DNA of 64,000 nt from Cryptomeria japonica (GCF_030272615.1 NC_081409.1:23210406-23274405), one strand, 5' to 3'; positions 21,701-34,135 are shown, numbered from the stretch's first letter. The notes: a model not told the origin generated them from the letters alone. Numbers and translations: made by a program.

Positions 21701-22967
21701 TAATGGCATGACTCATGGCTCACATTGATCACAAGGAATAGACAAATATATTTGTTGGGAATATCTAAGTGCAGAGCTTGTGGAACCATAGTCAAGGAAC
21801 TTCAAGGGTCTGGTAGATTGCAACACTGATTTTACGAACCTGAACCAACATTCTCCAACCGCAATGGAATGACACACAAGAGCTAGGAGACCACAGAAAT
21901 AATGTCATGAACATGATAACATCCTCATCATATAAGCCTTCTTATTGTTCAAAGAAATATTATGTTTATGATGGATAAGGATGTTTCAAGAGCTTGTAGA
22001 CATGAATTCAGATGGTGAGATGATTACAAGATCAAATGAAGCAAATGAAGATGGAGGCCACCTTAACAAAATCAACAAACAAATTATTTCTTCAATGTAA
22101 TGGATTTGATATTATTTTTGTAAAAAGTGACTTATGTCGCTTATTGTAACCCAAGGTTAGAAAGTTGACTTCTTTTGCGCATAAAAGTATAGGTTACTAA
22201 CACATTGAGATTTACGCAGAAAAGAGTTAGTTATTAACCCAGGATTGAAGTTGGTTATAAGGTAGTTATCCTATAAGCCTATAAATAGAAGGATATTTGT
22301 AATGAAAAGGGAGACTTTTTACGAAGGGGAAAACTTTGTTGGAGTTCTAGGAGAAACTTGTAATGACATTTTGATTTGCACTATGTATAGAAAGGATTTT
22401 GGACTTGTATATTTCCAACAGGATAATGAAGAATACATCTTAGTTCGTATGTTCTAAATGTATTCATGTGTTATCATTGCCGATTTCTCGTATGTCAAAT
22501 CGGTAGTCTTTTTATGCATATGTGATTTGTACAATTGATGTGATGATGCACAAGCAACCTTTGGTATCTCAGTTTGAATGTGTTGAAGTATCTTATCTCT
22601 GCATATGTTGAGATTTGTCATTCTTCTTCATCGTCATCTCATGGCTAAGAATATTACATTATAAACACCCCTTGTAATTTTTTGCAAATGTTGAGAAATC
22701 TTAGTTGATGGTCATATGTCTATTGCTAGGGTTTCTATCTTTATTTCTTGATTAAGTTCTACGTTTTCTCCTTTATGTACTTTCAAGTTGAAAGTACACA
22801 AAAATCCTAAATACCCCTATCATACGAGGGAGCTGCCCCTCTCAAACACAGAGGAAAGTTGTGTTTCATAGGACGATCTCTCCAATTGTTGAAACGTTTG
22901 TCACTTCTCATAGGGAAAACATGGTCAGTTTTAGATAAACGAGCGCAGTGACAAATCTGTTTACCAA
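21701..22967. other. Unassigned, possibly an old LTR remnant
   Basis: No coding frame is recognised. CCTATAAATAGAAGG at about 22,275 looks like a TATA region and the following 500 bp could be LTR-like, but no TG..CA ends or primer site were found. Confidence 0.35.
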
Positions 22968-23895
22968 CATGCTACTACCACAGTATTTATGCACACCCAT
23001 TTTCTCGTCGGTTACATCGCTTGCAATCACCATCTGCCAAACCAATTGGCCTTGGAGCATAACCATCTAGTAACAGCCTGCTAATTCATGAATTCGTGGA
23101 AAACATATTATCCCACATTCATCTAGAAGATAGGTCAGTTTGTATTCAAATACAACCGACAAAAACATTCCAAGTGTCCGCCTACTAGTCTTCGGTCCAG
23201 ACGACATCAACCCAATCACTGAAGGCAATTCCATCGGGTATCAAGAAGACAAACAATCAGCTATCCCGAACGTCTGATCTTTCTCTATGTGCTCCACCAT
23301 GTGGAACCCCCTGAGTGGTTCCCGGTCCTTGCTCTGACATCTTAGCATGACCTCACTATCCACTCGAAATTATTCTTTGTCACTGGGTCGCGATGGATAT
23401 TCTAATGAGCAATTTCCCATCACAACCTAGCGACCACCGTCGGATCTTTTGCGATTGTCGTCCGATCATCTGCGATCTGCTCGACCTTAACTCGCCCGAG
23501 TCGTTCACCTGCCGGGTCCCACCACTTGGTCGCCATGTCGCGAGGGATATTCCAACGAGCAGTTTCCCATCGCAAGCTAGCGATCATCGTCTGTTCATCC
23601 TGGACTTGCTCACTAGTTAACTTCGTTTGATTTCTCTCTTGTCGGGTCCCATCACTTAGTCACCATGTTGTGAGGGATATTCCAACGAGCAGTTTCCCAT
23701 CGCGGTATAGTGATAGGCATTGGATCTTTTCACCCGACCATTAGATCTACTCAACTTGCTCACCTAATAGTTGATCACAAGAAGAGGATTCCACCAGTCC
23801 ATTTGCAAGAGTCAAACAGACAACTGTTCTAACGGGATAGCTTACTCCGATCAACCCAAACACTGGTTAGGATAATTCGAGGCATATTTCCAACA
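22968..23895 (-). mobile_element. 3' LTR of the gag-protease-only Copia element, truncated
   Basis: On the minus strand it starts TGTTGGAAATATGCC at 23,895, immediately after the purine tract AAGTGGGAGAT. It aligns with 26,246-27,188 of the other LTR with many substitutions, then stops matching near 22,970. Three internal repeats of GGGATATTCCAACGAGCAGT type lie at about 23,389, 23,541 and 23,672. Confidence 0.85.
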
Positions 23896-24690
23896 ATCTC
23901 CCACTTGTCAAGGAATTTACTGGACCTGTCTACCATGCCAAACACTTACAAATTACACTGAGAACCATGGACTCTAAATCCCATGAATGCTGATATACCA
24001 CTCGATCATAAACCATCAGGAAAAATAAATTAACATGTGCACCTATGCAGAGAAGTCTCATCTCTTTCATGAATAATTCCACCTTCTACCATGCCACTGC
24101 CACAGGACATACATAGAAGCTATCCATTGAGAAAATTACAACTCTGTCTCCCAAGCACACAAAACTCATGATCCAAAAACTAACTGAATGTACAAACATT
24201 TGTTACAGACATAGCTATAATAACACCCACAACATGTGCTAGCACATCCAACTACACATACCCTTAAGAGATCATTAACATGTACAACCTGTTACTCACA
24301 ATCTCAAGCTCCACATGCAATACACACCAAGGATCTCCCACTGCACAGGTAATATCAACCATTTACAACATCTCATAGAAGTGAATAAATCTTTGTACCA
24401 AGAGCTTTCCCAATACTGTTGCAAACAAGTCTTCACAACACCCTGTATCATGGCCTTCTACACCCACCTCTAAAATATCAATTATGTTATAATAGATGAA
24501 TGCATCTCAGTTGGACCTATTAATCATTCCAACACATACATCTCTAGCCACAAGAGAAAGATAGCATCATCTATTGTTTCCATGTATCCATGAGCACCTG
24601 TAACTGTTCAACACATGCCAACCTCCAAATGCATAACCAAATTATCATGAAGTATCAAACAATATGATCAATATACTCAAAATACAGAAA
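23896..24690 (-). other. Non-coding remainder of the Copia internal domain
   Basis: It lies between the protease remnant and the purine tract. I find no integrase, RT or RNase H motif on the minus strand, so pol appears absent or beyond recognition. Confidence 0.5.
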
Positions 24691-25837
24691 TAAAAACTAG
24701 ATCATTGTAAAACTTCCAACTGTAGAATCAAGAATATAAACATGACAAACATGATCTAAAACATCTCTTCCAAAGAGATTACATGCTCTGTATGAACATA
24801 ACCATATTATGTCAAAAAACTCTAAATGCATCTCAAGAGTGTACCCAGACATAATATAACACATCCTAACTAAGGAAAATGGCATCTCTACAAAGGACTT
24901 ATGAATCCTCAAGATGTTAGCATCTTCAATCTCATGAAGATCATCCACCATCAAGTGATGAATCTACATCACTGCCAAAGACCCATGGTACCCAGTCTCA
25001 CAAGGCATTGTGATTGAACCAGACACCATCAGATGTATGTCTTGCCAAAGCATCTCCATCCTCATTATGTGAGGACACACAAGATGAAGAATCTGAAGAA
25101 ATCCTGTTTCCTTTCTTCTTCTCTTTGCAATCCTTCTGAATGTGACCAACCTGCCCACAGTTCCAGCACTTCACTTTGGACTTCTTTCCAGGAGCAAAAC
25201 TTTCCTCTGACTTGGATTTAGACTTCTTATCCTCTGTCTTGCCATGAACAACAAGGGCCTTCTTGACCATCTCAGAATATTTCCTTCGTGTTTCTTCTGA
25301 TATCAATGAAGCAACCACTTCTTTCATCTTGAAAGTGGTTGTTGTACTCCCAATGGCCATTACCGGATGATCCCATGTGTCAGGCAGGGAACATAACAGA
25401 AGCATACATCGATCCTCGTCACCAATCTTAACTCCTATGAAGGTTAGCTGAGCAACCATCATGTTGAAAATATTCAGATGATCTGCAATAGATGTACCCT
25501 CTTCCATCTTCAAGGAATACAAATTCTTTGTCATGAACAAATTTTTTACTAGAGATTTCCCCTGATAAATATCTCCAAGTTTCTTCCACATAAAATGTGC
25601 AGTCTTTTCCTCATGAACATTTAACAGAACAAAGTCTGCCAAATAGAGTCTAATCAATCCTCTGGCTTTTCTATTTGCAAGATGCCAGTCTTCTTGCCTC
25701 ATGCCTAAAGGTTTTTGTCTAGACACAACAAACCATAGATCTCGATCAACTAGAAAATCTTCCATCTTGAGTTTCCACAACTAAAAGTTTGAACTGTTGA
25801 ACTTCTCAATCCCCACTCATCCAGAGTTGTTTGCCAT
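24691..25837 (-). pseudogene. Copia gag with protease remnant
   Basis: From the ATG at 25,837 the frame runs to a stop at 24,998-25,000. TGA and TAG interrupt it within the first 19 codons; beyond them 260 codons are open. WKLKMEDFL is the Copia gag opening, followed by an all-helical UBN2-type core (ARGLIRLYLAD, LYSLKMEEGTS, LPDTWD) and a CCHC zinc knuckle, CWNCGQVGHIQKDC. Downstream in shifted frames (25,158-24,697), blocks such as CETGYHGSL and DDLHEIEDANILRI resemble the post-active-site part of Copia protease. Gag packages element RNA in the cytoplasm. Confidence 0.85.
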
Positions 25838-25892
25838 CTCAATCTGCAAACAAAATACTCTGCCAGACTCCTACTGAAAACACAAATAAATG

Positions 25893-25904
25893 GCTCTGAT
25901 ACCA
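25893..25904 (-). other. Primer binding site of the Copia element
   Basis: Minus-strand TGGTATCAGAGC, a perfect match to the usual initiator-tRNA site, two bases inside the LTR end at 25,907. Confidence 0.92.
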
Positions 25905-25906
25905 CT

Positions 25907-27188
25907 TGTAAGGAAAGAAGTGCATGGAAAACGCTCTCCTAACGTCAATTCTAAGGGGATTTGCAAGCAAGGAAGTATTTTAATTTCAGTTTGTAATACA
26001 TTAAGATAAAACACAGACAAAAGATTAAGATTAACCACATAGAATAGCACCAGAGAAAGACATCAGATATACATGGGAAAACCCTTACGGGTAAAAAACC
26101 CACCACCAGAAAAGAGATTCCTTTATTCAGTAAACAACACAGTTACAATAAAGTACTCAGATCCTCTTTTATGGACTCTGTTCTCACCACACGCAGACAC
26201 CTCTACTCAGCTCGGCTTCTACAACTTCCATCATTTCTATTCGGCTACTACCACGGTATTTATGCACACCCATCTGCTCATCGGTTACATCTCTGGCAAC
26301 CACCATCTACCAAACCAATCGGCCTTGGAGAATAACCGTCTAGTAACAGCCTGTTAATTCATGAAAATGTGGAAAACATATTATCCCACATTCATCCGAA
26401 ATAGGTCAGTTCGTATTCAAATACAACCGACAAAAACATTCCAAGTGTCCTCCTACTAGTCTTCGGTCCAAGCGACATCAACCCGATCAGTGAAGGCGAT
26501 TCCATCAGGTATTGGGAAGACAAACAATCATCTATCTCGAACATCTGATCTTTCTCTCTGCACTCCACCATGTGGCACCCCCTGATTGGTTTCGGGTCCC
26601 TACTCTGACATCTTAGAACGACCTCACTATCTGCCCAAAATTATTCTTTGTCGCTAGGTCATGATGGATATTCTAACGAGAAATTTCCCATCGCGACCTA
26701 GCGACCACTATCGGATCTTCTACGATCATCGTCCGATCATCTACAATCTGCTCAACCTTTAACTCGCCTGAGCCATTCATCAGTCAGGTCCCACCACGTG
26801 GTCACCATGTCGCGAGGGATATTCCAACGAGCAATTTCCCATCGTGACCTAGCAATCACCATTGGATCAGCCTTGATCACCGTCTGATCATCCTGGACTT
26901 GCTCACTAGTTAACTTCTCTTGAGTGCTCTCTTGTTAGGACCCATCACTTAGTTGCCATGTCACGAGGGATATTCCAATGAGAAGTTTCCCATCGCAGTA
27001 TAGCGACAGCCGTTGGATCTTTTTGCCCAACCGTAAGATCTACTCAAATTGCTCACCCGATAGCCGATCACAAGAAGAGGATTCCACCGGTCCATTTGCA
27101 AGAGTCAAAGCGACAACTGTTCTAATGGTATAGGTTATTCTGATCAACAGGAACACTGGTCAGGATAATTTGAGGCATATTTCCAACA
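25907..27188 (-). mobile_element. 5' LTR of the Copia element (1,282 bp)
   Basis: Minus-strand TGTTGGAAATATGCC (27,188) to ..CTTTCCTTACA (25,907). It carries three ~140-bp internal repeats around 26,663, 26,814 and 26,965. Divergence from the 3' LTR is visible throughout, so the insertion is old. Confidence 0.9.
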
Positions 27189-27241
27189 CATATGTGTGTA
27201 TGTAAGTGTATTGTCTCCCCCTCTCAAGCACGTACAAGGTG

Positions 27242-27242
<1 letters not shown>

Positions 27243-27299
<57 letters not shown>

Positions 27300-27415
27300 C
27301 CTCCCTCTCTCTCTCTCTCTCTCCCTCCCTCTCCCTCTCTCCCCTTCTCCCTTCCTCCATACCCCATCCGTCTCTCTCTTCTTCTCTCCCTCCCTCCCTC
27401 CATACCTCACTGCAA
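27243..27415. repeat. (CT)n microsatellite with CCCT-rich tail
   Basis: Pure CT from 27,243 to 27,294 (26 units), then impure CT/CCCT to about 27,415. Long Ser/Leu or Arg/Glu frames here are artefacts of the repeat. Confidence 0.95.
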
Positions 27416-28400
27416 CTGTGTCTACACTTCTATAGAAGTAAGTTAATTTATTTCTTGTCTGCAACTTCCTCTTTTATTTTTATCATGCATGCTCTCCTAA
27501 TAAAATTTACTGATGGATTTGTGTATGTATATTGAATAGGAGGAAGAACGGTCTAAAATTGAACCATGGGTGCATTACCGTGATAAACAAGGAAACCTGC
27601 AGCAATATTATTCTCGAATGTGTTTTTAATGACCAGAGTAGATGTGGAAAATAGTGTCAACAAATAAAAATGACGAGTCAGACTACCTGCAATATGTTTT
27701 TCAGAAGGAAACAACTGATAGGAAGAGAAAGAGGGAGAGTAACATAGATGATGTCACAGAGAATGATATTGGTGGGTATGCGATAGTTATCATGTTGTTA
27801 CACAACGCCTGTCATCTAAAAAAAATGAAGATTGTTGTAAGCATGGTAGTGGTAGTATATCATGATCATCACTTGTCAAAAGGCCTGGAAGGGTACATAC
27901 CCATGAAAAAAATCAAGTGTGTAATTCCACTAGTCACAATCGAGATCAGCCCTATAGCCTTCAAGTTTAAGAGCTTCATATGTTTTAGAAAGTCAATAGT
28001 CTTAGGGTTAGGTCAAGCTCTTATCCTTGTTTTTTAGCAAAGCCTAGTTGTTTGTTTGCCTTGAGTCTCTCTTATGTCGACAATGGTGTAACTTAGCTAT
28101 ATCAAAACTAAACTACCGATGTTCTATTGTATGATGATCTATTCATAACTTTAACTAATATATCATTTTATTAGCTATAATTTATTAATCAAGAAAATTA
28201 CATAATTTATAAATACTTATGGGGAGGCTCCTCCAATATATCTTCTTTTTGTTTGCATATAGATGAGTTGATATGAAGATTGACAAGGTGGTTGGTTTTC
28301 TTTTTCTTTTTTATAAAGAAGATAGGATATAAAGTAGAACGTTTGAAGAAGATGAACATATTGGTTTCTTTGGATCATGTGGATGTATTGGTTGGATAAT
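27416..28400. other. Unassigned, with weak coding-like segments
   Basis: GCAACTGTGTCTACACTTCTA with GAAGTAAGT (27,412-27,445) resembles 30,677-30,725, upstream of the transposase. A possible acceptor (TTGAATAG, 27,540) precedes EPWVHYRDKQGNLQQYYSRM (27,561-27,620), and QYVFQKETTDRKRKRES lies at 27,684-27,740. I do not recognise a family. The rest is AT-rich. Confidence 0.35.
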
Positions 28401-29345
28401 CTTTATGGGTCTTATGGTGTACTAAGGGGTCATATGGTGTCTTATGACCCCTTAGGTATCGTTATGGGTCATATGGTGCCCTATGGGGTCAAATGGTGTT
28501 CTATGATCCCTTAGGACACCATATGATCCCTTAGAACTCCATATGGTGTCATTATGGGTCGTATGGTGTCGTTATGGGTAGTATGGTGTTCTATGACCCG
28601 TTAGGATACCATATGACCCCTTAGGTGTCATTAGAGGTCATATTGTTTCCTAAGAGGTTATATGGTGTCTTATGACCCCTTAGGACACCATATGACCCCT
28701 TAAGACACCATACAACCCATAACAACACCATATGGTGTCCTAAGGGGTCATAGGATGCCATATGACCCCTCAGGACACCATATGGTGTCCTAAAGGGTCA
28801 TATGGTGTTCTATGACTCCTTAGGACACTATTTGGTGTCGTTATAGGGCCTATGGTGTGCTAAGGGATCATATAGTGTCCTATGACCCCTTAGATGTTGT
28901 TAGGGATCATATTGTGTTCTAAGGGTCATATAGTGTCTTATGACCCCTTAGGACACCATATGGTGTCCTATGACCCCCAGGACACCTTATGACCCCTTAA
29001 GACATCATATGGTGTCGTTAGGGGTCATATGGTGTCCTAAGGGGTCATATGGTCTCCTACGATCCCTTAGAACACTATTTGACCCCTTAGGACTCCATAT
29101 GGTGTCATTATAGGTCGTATGATGTCCTAAAAGGTCATATAGTGTTGTATGACCCCTTAGGACACCATTTGGTGTCATTATGGGTCGTATGGTGTGCTAA
29201 GGGGTCATATGGTGTCCTATGACCCCTTAGGACTCCATATGACCTTGTATGTGTCATTATGGGTCATATGGTGTCCTATGACCCCTTAGGACACATGCAT
29301 GGATCCCTAGGATACCGTATGACCCCTAAGAATACCATATGACCC
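28401..29345. repeat. Palindromic ~20-bp satellite
   Basis: About 45 tandem variants of a unit like GGTGTCCTAAGGGGTCATAT alternate with its reverse complement (ATGACCCCTTAGGACACC), so the array can fold back on itself at many points. Embedded CATATG and CCTTAGG/CCTAAGG are themselves palindromic. No coding sense. Confidence 0.9.
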
Positions 29346-29538
29346 TAGAGAGGGAGAGAGGGGGAGGAGAGGGATGGAATGGGAGAGAGATACACCTAAG
29401 AGAGGAGGAGAGTGAGATAGATAGATAGATATTGAGAGGGAGAGACAAGAGATAAATGAGAGAAAGAGAGATGGAGAGAGGGAGGGAGGGAAATAGAGGG
29501 AGAGATAGAGATAGAGAGAGACACAGAAAAGGGGACTC

Positions 29539-29602
<64 letters not shown>

Positions 29603-29883
29603 AAGAAGTGGAGGGAGGGAAGGTGAGAGAGAGAGAGAGGGTGAGACATAGAGAGAGTATGAGTGAGAGGGAGGAAGGGATGGAAGGAGAGTACAAGAGA
29701 TTAGAGAGAGAGAGGTGCAAAGAGAGGAAGAGAGGGAGAGAGTGAGAAAGAGAGGTAATGAGAAAGGGAGAGAGGGAGGGGGAGGAGAGAGGGAGAGATT
29801 GAGAGAGAGATACACCTGAGAGAAGGGGAGAGTGAGATACAGAGATAGAGGATGAGAGGGAGAGACTTCAGATATAAAGAATG

Positions 29884-29931
<48 letters not shown>

Positions 29932-29940
29932 AGTAAAAAA
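29346..29940. repeat. GA-rich tract
   Basis: GAGAGA/GGGAGA purine-rich sequence with pure (GA)n at about 29,546-29,599 and 29,885-29,928. With the adjoining CT tract it forms a purine arm facing a pyrimidine arm on the same strand. Confidence 0.92.
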
Positions 29941-29949
29941 TAGAGACCT

Positions 29950-30102
29950 GATTCTCTCCTCTTCTCTCTTCTCTCTTCTCTCTTCCTCCATACCCCTTCT
30001 TCTCTCTCTCTCTCTCTACCCCCTTCTCCCTTCCTCTATACCCCTTCTTCTCTCCCTCCCCCTCCCTCCCCCCTCCTTCTCTCTCCCTCCCCCCTTCTCC
30101 CC

Positions 30103-30161
<59 letters not shown>

Positions 30162-30345
30162 TCTCCCTTCCTCCATACCCCTTCTTTTCTCCCTCCCTCC
30201 CTCCTTCCCCCCCTCCTTCTCTCTCCCTTCCCCCTTTTCTCCCCACTCTCCCTCTCCCTCTCCCTCTCCCTCTCCCTCTCCCTCTCTCCCTCTCTTCCTC
30301 TCTCTCCCTCTCTCTCCCTCTCTCCCTCCCTCCCTTTTTCTTCAC
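29950..30345. repeat. CT-rich tract
   Basis: TCTCTC/CTCCCTCC pyrimidine-rich sequence with pure (CT)n near 30,108-30,159. Segments such as CTTCCTCCATACCCCTTCTT repeat several times (29,984; 30,031; 30,168), and a related one occurs at 27,353. Confidence 0.92.
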
Positions 30346-30357
30346 ATTTTATTTACT

Positions 30358-30600
30358 ACAAATAGCGCGTACGGGGTAATGAGCCTATTAGTTCTTTGCC
30401 CTACCATAACATTTTTAAGGCATAGGAGTGCGTGCGGGGTACTGATCCTATTAGTTCATTGCCCTTCTATAACATTTTGAAGGCGTAGGAGCACAGACAC
30501 GCTAATTATTAGTACAGGGTGGAAAAAAAATATCGTTGGTCTTGCCAACATTTTAGGGACTAATAGCACGTACATGATTATTAATATATCAAGTACGAGG
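30358..30600. repeat. GCGCGTACGGGGTA-type short repeats
   Basis: A 65-bp unit starting GCGCGTACGGGGTAATGAG (30,365) repeats as GCGTGCGGGGTACTGATCC (30,430); a weaker copy (TAGCACGTACATG) is near 30,555. The core GCGCGTACG recurs five or more times next to the right TIR (41,131-41,340), so it may mark functional transposon sequence. Confidence 0.7.
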
Positions 30601-30920
30601 TACTTAGACATATTTTTATTTGCTCAAGAGCCTCAACAGCCTCAAAAGAAGTTTTTGAGGTCGTTGAAGGCCCCATTGCAACCGTGTCGACACTTCTATC
30701 ATTGTTTTATACATAGAAGTAAGTGAATTTTTTGTTTTTGCATGATTTCAAATGATTGAATTGTTGTTCTTATTAGTTTTGTTAATATTATTGTGATTGT
30801 TTAATAGTTTTGTTCAAAAAAATAATGATAAGATGCATATTTATAGTTATTTGTTTGTTTATGAACTTTTGTTTACATATATATGCAATATGATTCTATT
30901 TAGTACAACCGATATCAACC

Positions 30921-33817
30921 ATGGGAAGCAACAATTGAGGAATGATGGAACAACACGAGGCTAAAAAGGAAAGACAAAGACAATGTATGCATAAATTACG
31001 TGACATAAGAACAAAGGGAGGAGAAGGTACGTCATCCTCAACATCTCAATTTGATTTACCAAATGAACATAATGCACCTAATGCAATTGAAGAAGAGACA
31101 TTTGATTTATCGTATCAACCTAATGTAATTGAAGAAGGCACCACATTGAATAATCAATTAAATGATGAACATACAACTTCTCTATTTGATGAATTGAATG
31201 TACACAATGCACGATGTTTTAACACCTCCTAAAATCATTTGTAGGAAACCAAAGTATCTAATTGACATTGATGAGAATATATTGAAGCCAATGCCCAATA
31301 AAATGAATGAATGAACGTGTAGGGAAATGGTTAAAAGAATATGGAAAAACTATTTTGAAAACTTAAATCAAACCGCAAGATGTCAATTAATTATTTAGAT
31401 GATTAAAAATTTGAATTTTAGAGAGACAATGAAAATTCTAGGCCTAAGATCATCTGAAAGTAACAGTGAAAGAACTACTGTGAGAAATCTATTTGATTCA
31501 TATCAAGCTATTAGTTCAAAATCATGTAGTAAAGATTCTAATGCTACTCGACGTGTCATTACATCAACCACAATGAGCAAGAAAATAAAAAAAGATCATT
31601 TGATAAGCAAAAAAAGTAAGTCATTAAAGTAGTAGAACAACATTAAGTAAAGCATTACATAGGTGAGAAAAAATAGAGGAACCTAACAATAATTCTCTTT
31701 GGGCATTCTCGGGTAGATTACCATGCAAAGACAAGGTTGTTGTTGATGCACTAAGAACATTAATTAAATTTTTTTGGCATGACAACACAAGAGTTTCGCC
31801 CAACCAAAGAGATATTGTTAGAAGGCGAATTATTTCTACAAATGGTGAGCCACATGCCAAACACTATCTGGATATGACTCAAACAAAATTTTATGAAAGA
31901 TTCCTTCAAAAGTTTCCTCAAATAAGAATTTCTCACAGATTTTTTGAAATTGCAAAACCTTTTTATATTAATCATGTATGCACCACGTGTTGTTGTAGGA
32001 TGCATATTGAATTTTTCATGCACTATGATATTTTTCATCATATTTGTTCTACTTTTCACACTAACGATGTTTTGCAGGAATGCAATATACAAGCACCTCC
32101 TAAGTCGGTAAGAGAATTTATTTCAAGTGTGCTATGTAATAGACATGATGGTTGCATTTATTATAAGATGCCTTGTTTGGAAGGTTTTTGTGCTATATGT
32201 GGTGGTTTGCAACATTTACCAGGATGTGTACATTTGGAGAGCACACATGAAATTGGTAGGAAACTAGTTTATTTTGGAAAATACAAGACAAACACATATG
32301 GAGTTAAAGATAGAAAAAAATTGAAGAGATGCGAGTTAGTGAAAAATGATATATGTGTAGCTGAATTTATGAAAATGTTTCAAGAGAAACTAGTTTATGA
32401 GTACATAATGCATACACATAGAGCTTGATGGTTAGATGAGAAATTCAAGCTATGTAAGGACACATTTTCTCTATCGTTAATTTTGCTGAAAATTATACAC
32501 TACAACCTCAAAATGAAGTGCAATCTATGTATTATCATTCTACACAAGTTTCTATTTTTGTACACATAGCATTCATGCATGCAAATGATAGCACAAGGGA
32601 GGATAGAAAGGTTGTAAGAGAGTATAACTTCTACATAAGTGATGATTGTACTCATTCATTGGATTTTGTACAAGGATTATTTAAATTTTTCTATGATAGT
32701 TTAAGGGAAAGGAACGTAAGATACAACCAACACTTAATATGGTCAGATAATTGCACCACACAATTCAAGAATGCAAAGATGTTTTATTGGCTGACAAGGA
32801 TGCATATGTTAAAAAATGTACAATATTTTTGGAATTTCACTGAGGTTGGACATGGTAAGGGAGAGAACGATGGTGTAGGAGCATGTGTAAAAAGAGCCCT
32901 AGCTAGAGAAGAATTGAAGTACGAAGGTGGTGTTGAGTTGATAGATGCAAAAACAATTGTGCGATGGTGTAAGTCTATGATGGGTCCAGGTAATCCAGGT
33001 ATGTCAATGGTTCATAGATATTTTTGGTTGATCACTAAATCTAACATTGTAAACTATCTATATTGTTGTAAAGTTGCACGATCGAGTGACATGCACTCAT
33101 TTATGAGTTCAAATGCAAGTTCACTAGTAATTTATACAAGATAGATGGTATGTTTTTCTCTTCATGCATGTATTGTTTGTGGGAAGAATGTAAATCACAA
33201 GAGTGGGTTGACAAATGGTCTTGTAGGCTGCTGGTTCCCATTGATACATATCAAACTCTCAAAGCACTACAATTGAGCCAGATGGAGACATCAATGGATT
33301 TTGACCATGTATTTGACCTAGTGGATTTAGGTGATTTTTTGAGTTAATTTTTTTGCAAGTATTCTTTTTGGTTCATTTTGTTGTACATCTCACTTTATTT
33401 TTGGTATTAATTATCACTTTATAAAATGCAGGTCATGTGTATGCAGTTGTTACAAAAGAGAACAATGAAGAAGGAACATATTACTATTTGTGTCATTGTG
33501 TTGAGTCTAAAATAAAATTGACAACCACAATCATTGACGAAGAGGGTATTGAGTGCCCAATAGGGTCTGTTGTTGTGATAGGAACATGGCTTAGGAGATA
33601 CCCTATAAAGAATTCTAATGTTTGGTTGTTCGAGGACTTTGAAACACACAAACATATTCTTCATTTCTCTAACCTTGTTGTTGCAAAAAATATTCATTTG
33701 ATGAAGTATCGTGGTAGACCTCATAACAAGATTTTATGGAAAGTTCATGAATCTAACCATGAGGCAATACTTGACACAATATGGGTTAGAGCTGATCCTG
33801 AAGGCTCACTTGATTGA
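30921..33817 (+). pseudogene. Sola-like transposase, broken
   Basis: The N-terminus (30,921-31,230) is basic, then low-complexity. From about 31,628 a long frame contains TRVSPNQRDIVRRRI, a Cys-rich segment (CTTCCCRMH) and CAICGGLQHLPGC. After a frameshift come VNFAENYT..PQNEVQS (about 32,476), WSDNCTTQFKN (about 32,743) and GHGKGENDGV (about 32,848). This spacing matches remembered Sola-type DDE transposases, whose first motif is usually DFAENY; here Asp is Asn. A 101-bp intron (33,331-33,431) joins DL|GHVYAVV in phase 1. Stops include TGA at 30,936, 31,664 and 32,426; frameshifts lie near 32,450 and 33,147. Confidence 0.68.
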
Positions 33818-33888
33818 TTCTACGGTTCAGAGTAGAATGATTTTGATAATTTTGTATATATCTTCGACGAATTGTTCTATATTCATTT

Positions 33889-34135
33889 TTTGTATATATA
33901 AATGCCCATGAGCTGATTTTTACATGTTTAAGGGCATAATTTTGTATATTTAAATGGCAACGAGCTGATTTATACATATGTAGATGCCAAATTTTGTATT
34001 TTAAAATGGTGATGAGCTGAATCATGCATATTGTAATGTCAAATTTTGTATGAAAGCCCATGAGATGATTTGTAAGACATTTTTTTGTATATTCAAATAG
34101 CTAAGAGCTGATTTGACCACATTTAGAGGCAAATG
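33889..34135. repeat. ~52-bp tandem repeat, five units
   Basis: Units beginning TTTTGTATATTTAAATGG..GAGCTGATTT recur at about 33,889, 33,941, 33,994, 34,044 and 34,081, directly behind the transposase stop codon. Confidence 0.75.

Noticed and set aside
27144-27535. Several overlapping ORFs of Ser/Leu or Arg/Glu repeats
   Set aside because: They are translations of the (CT)n microsatellite in different frames and carry no protein information.
29326-30345. Long ORFs rich in Ser/Leu/Pro or Arg/Glu/Gly
   Set aside because: Artefacts of GA/CT tracts.
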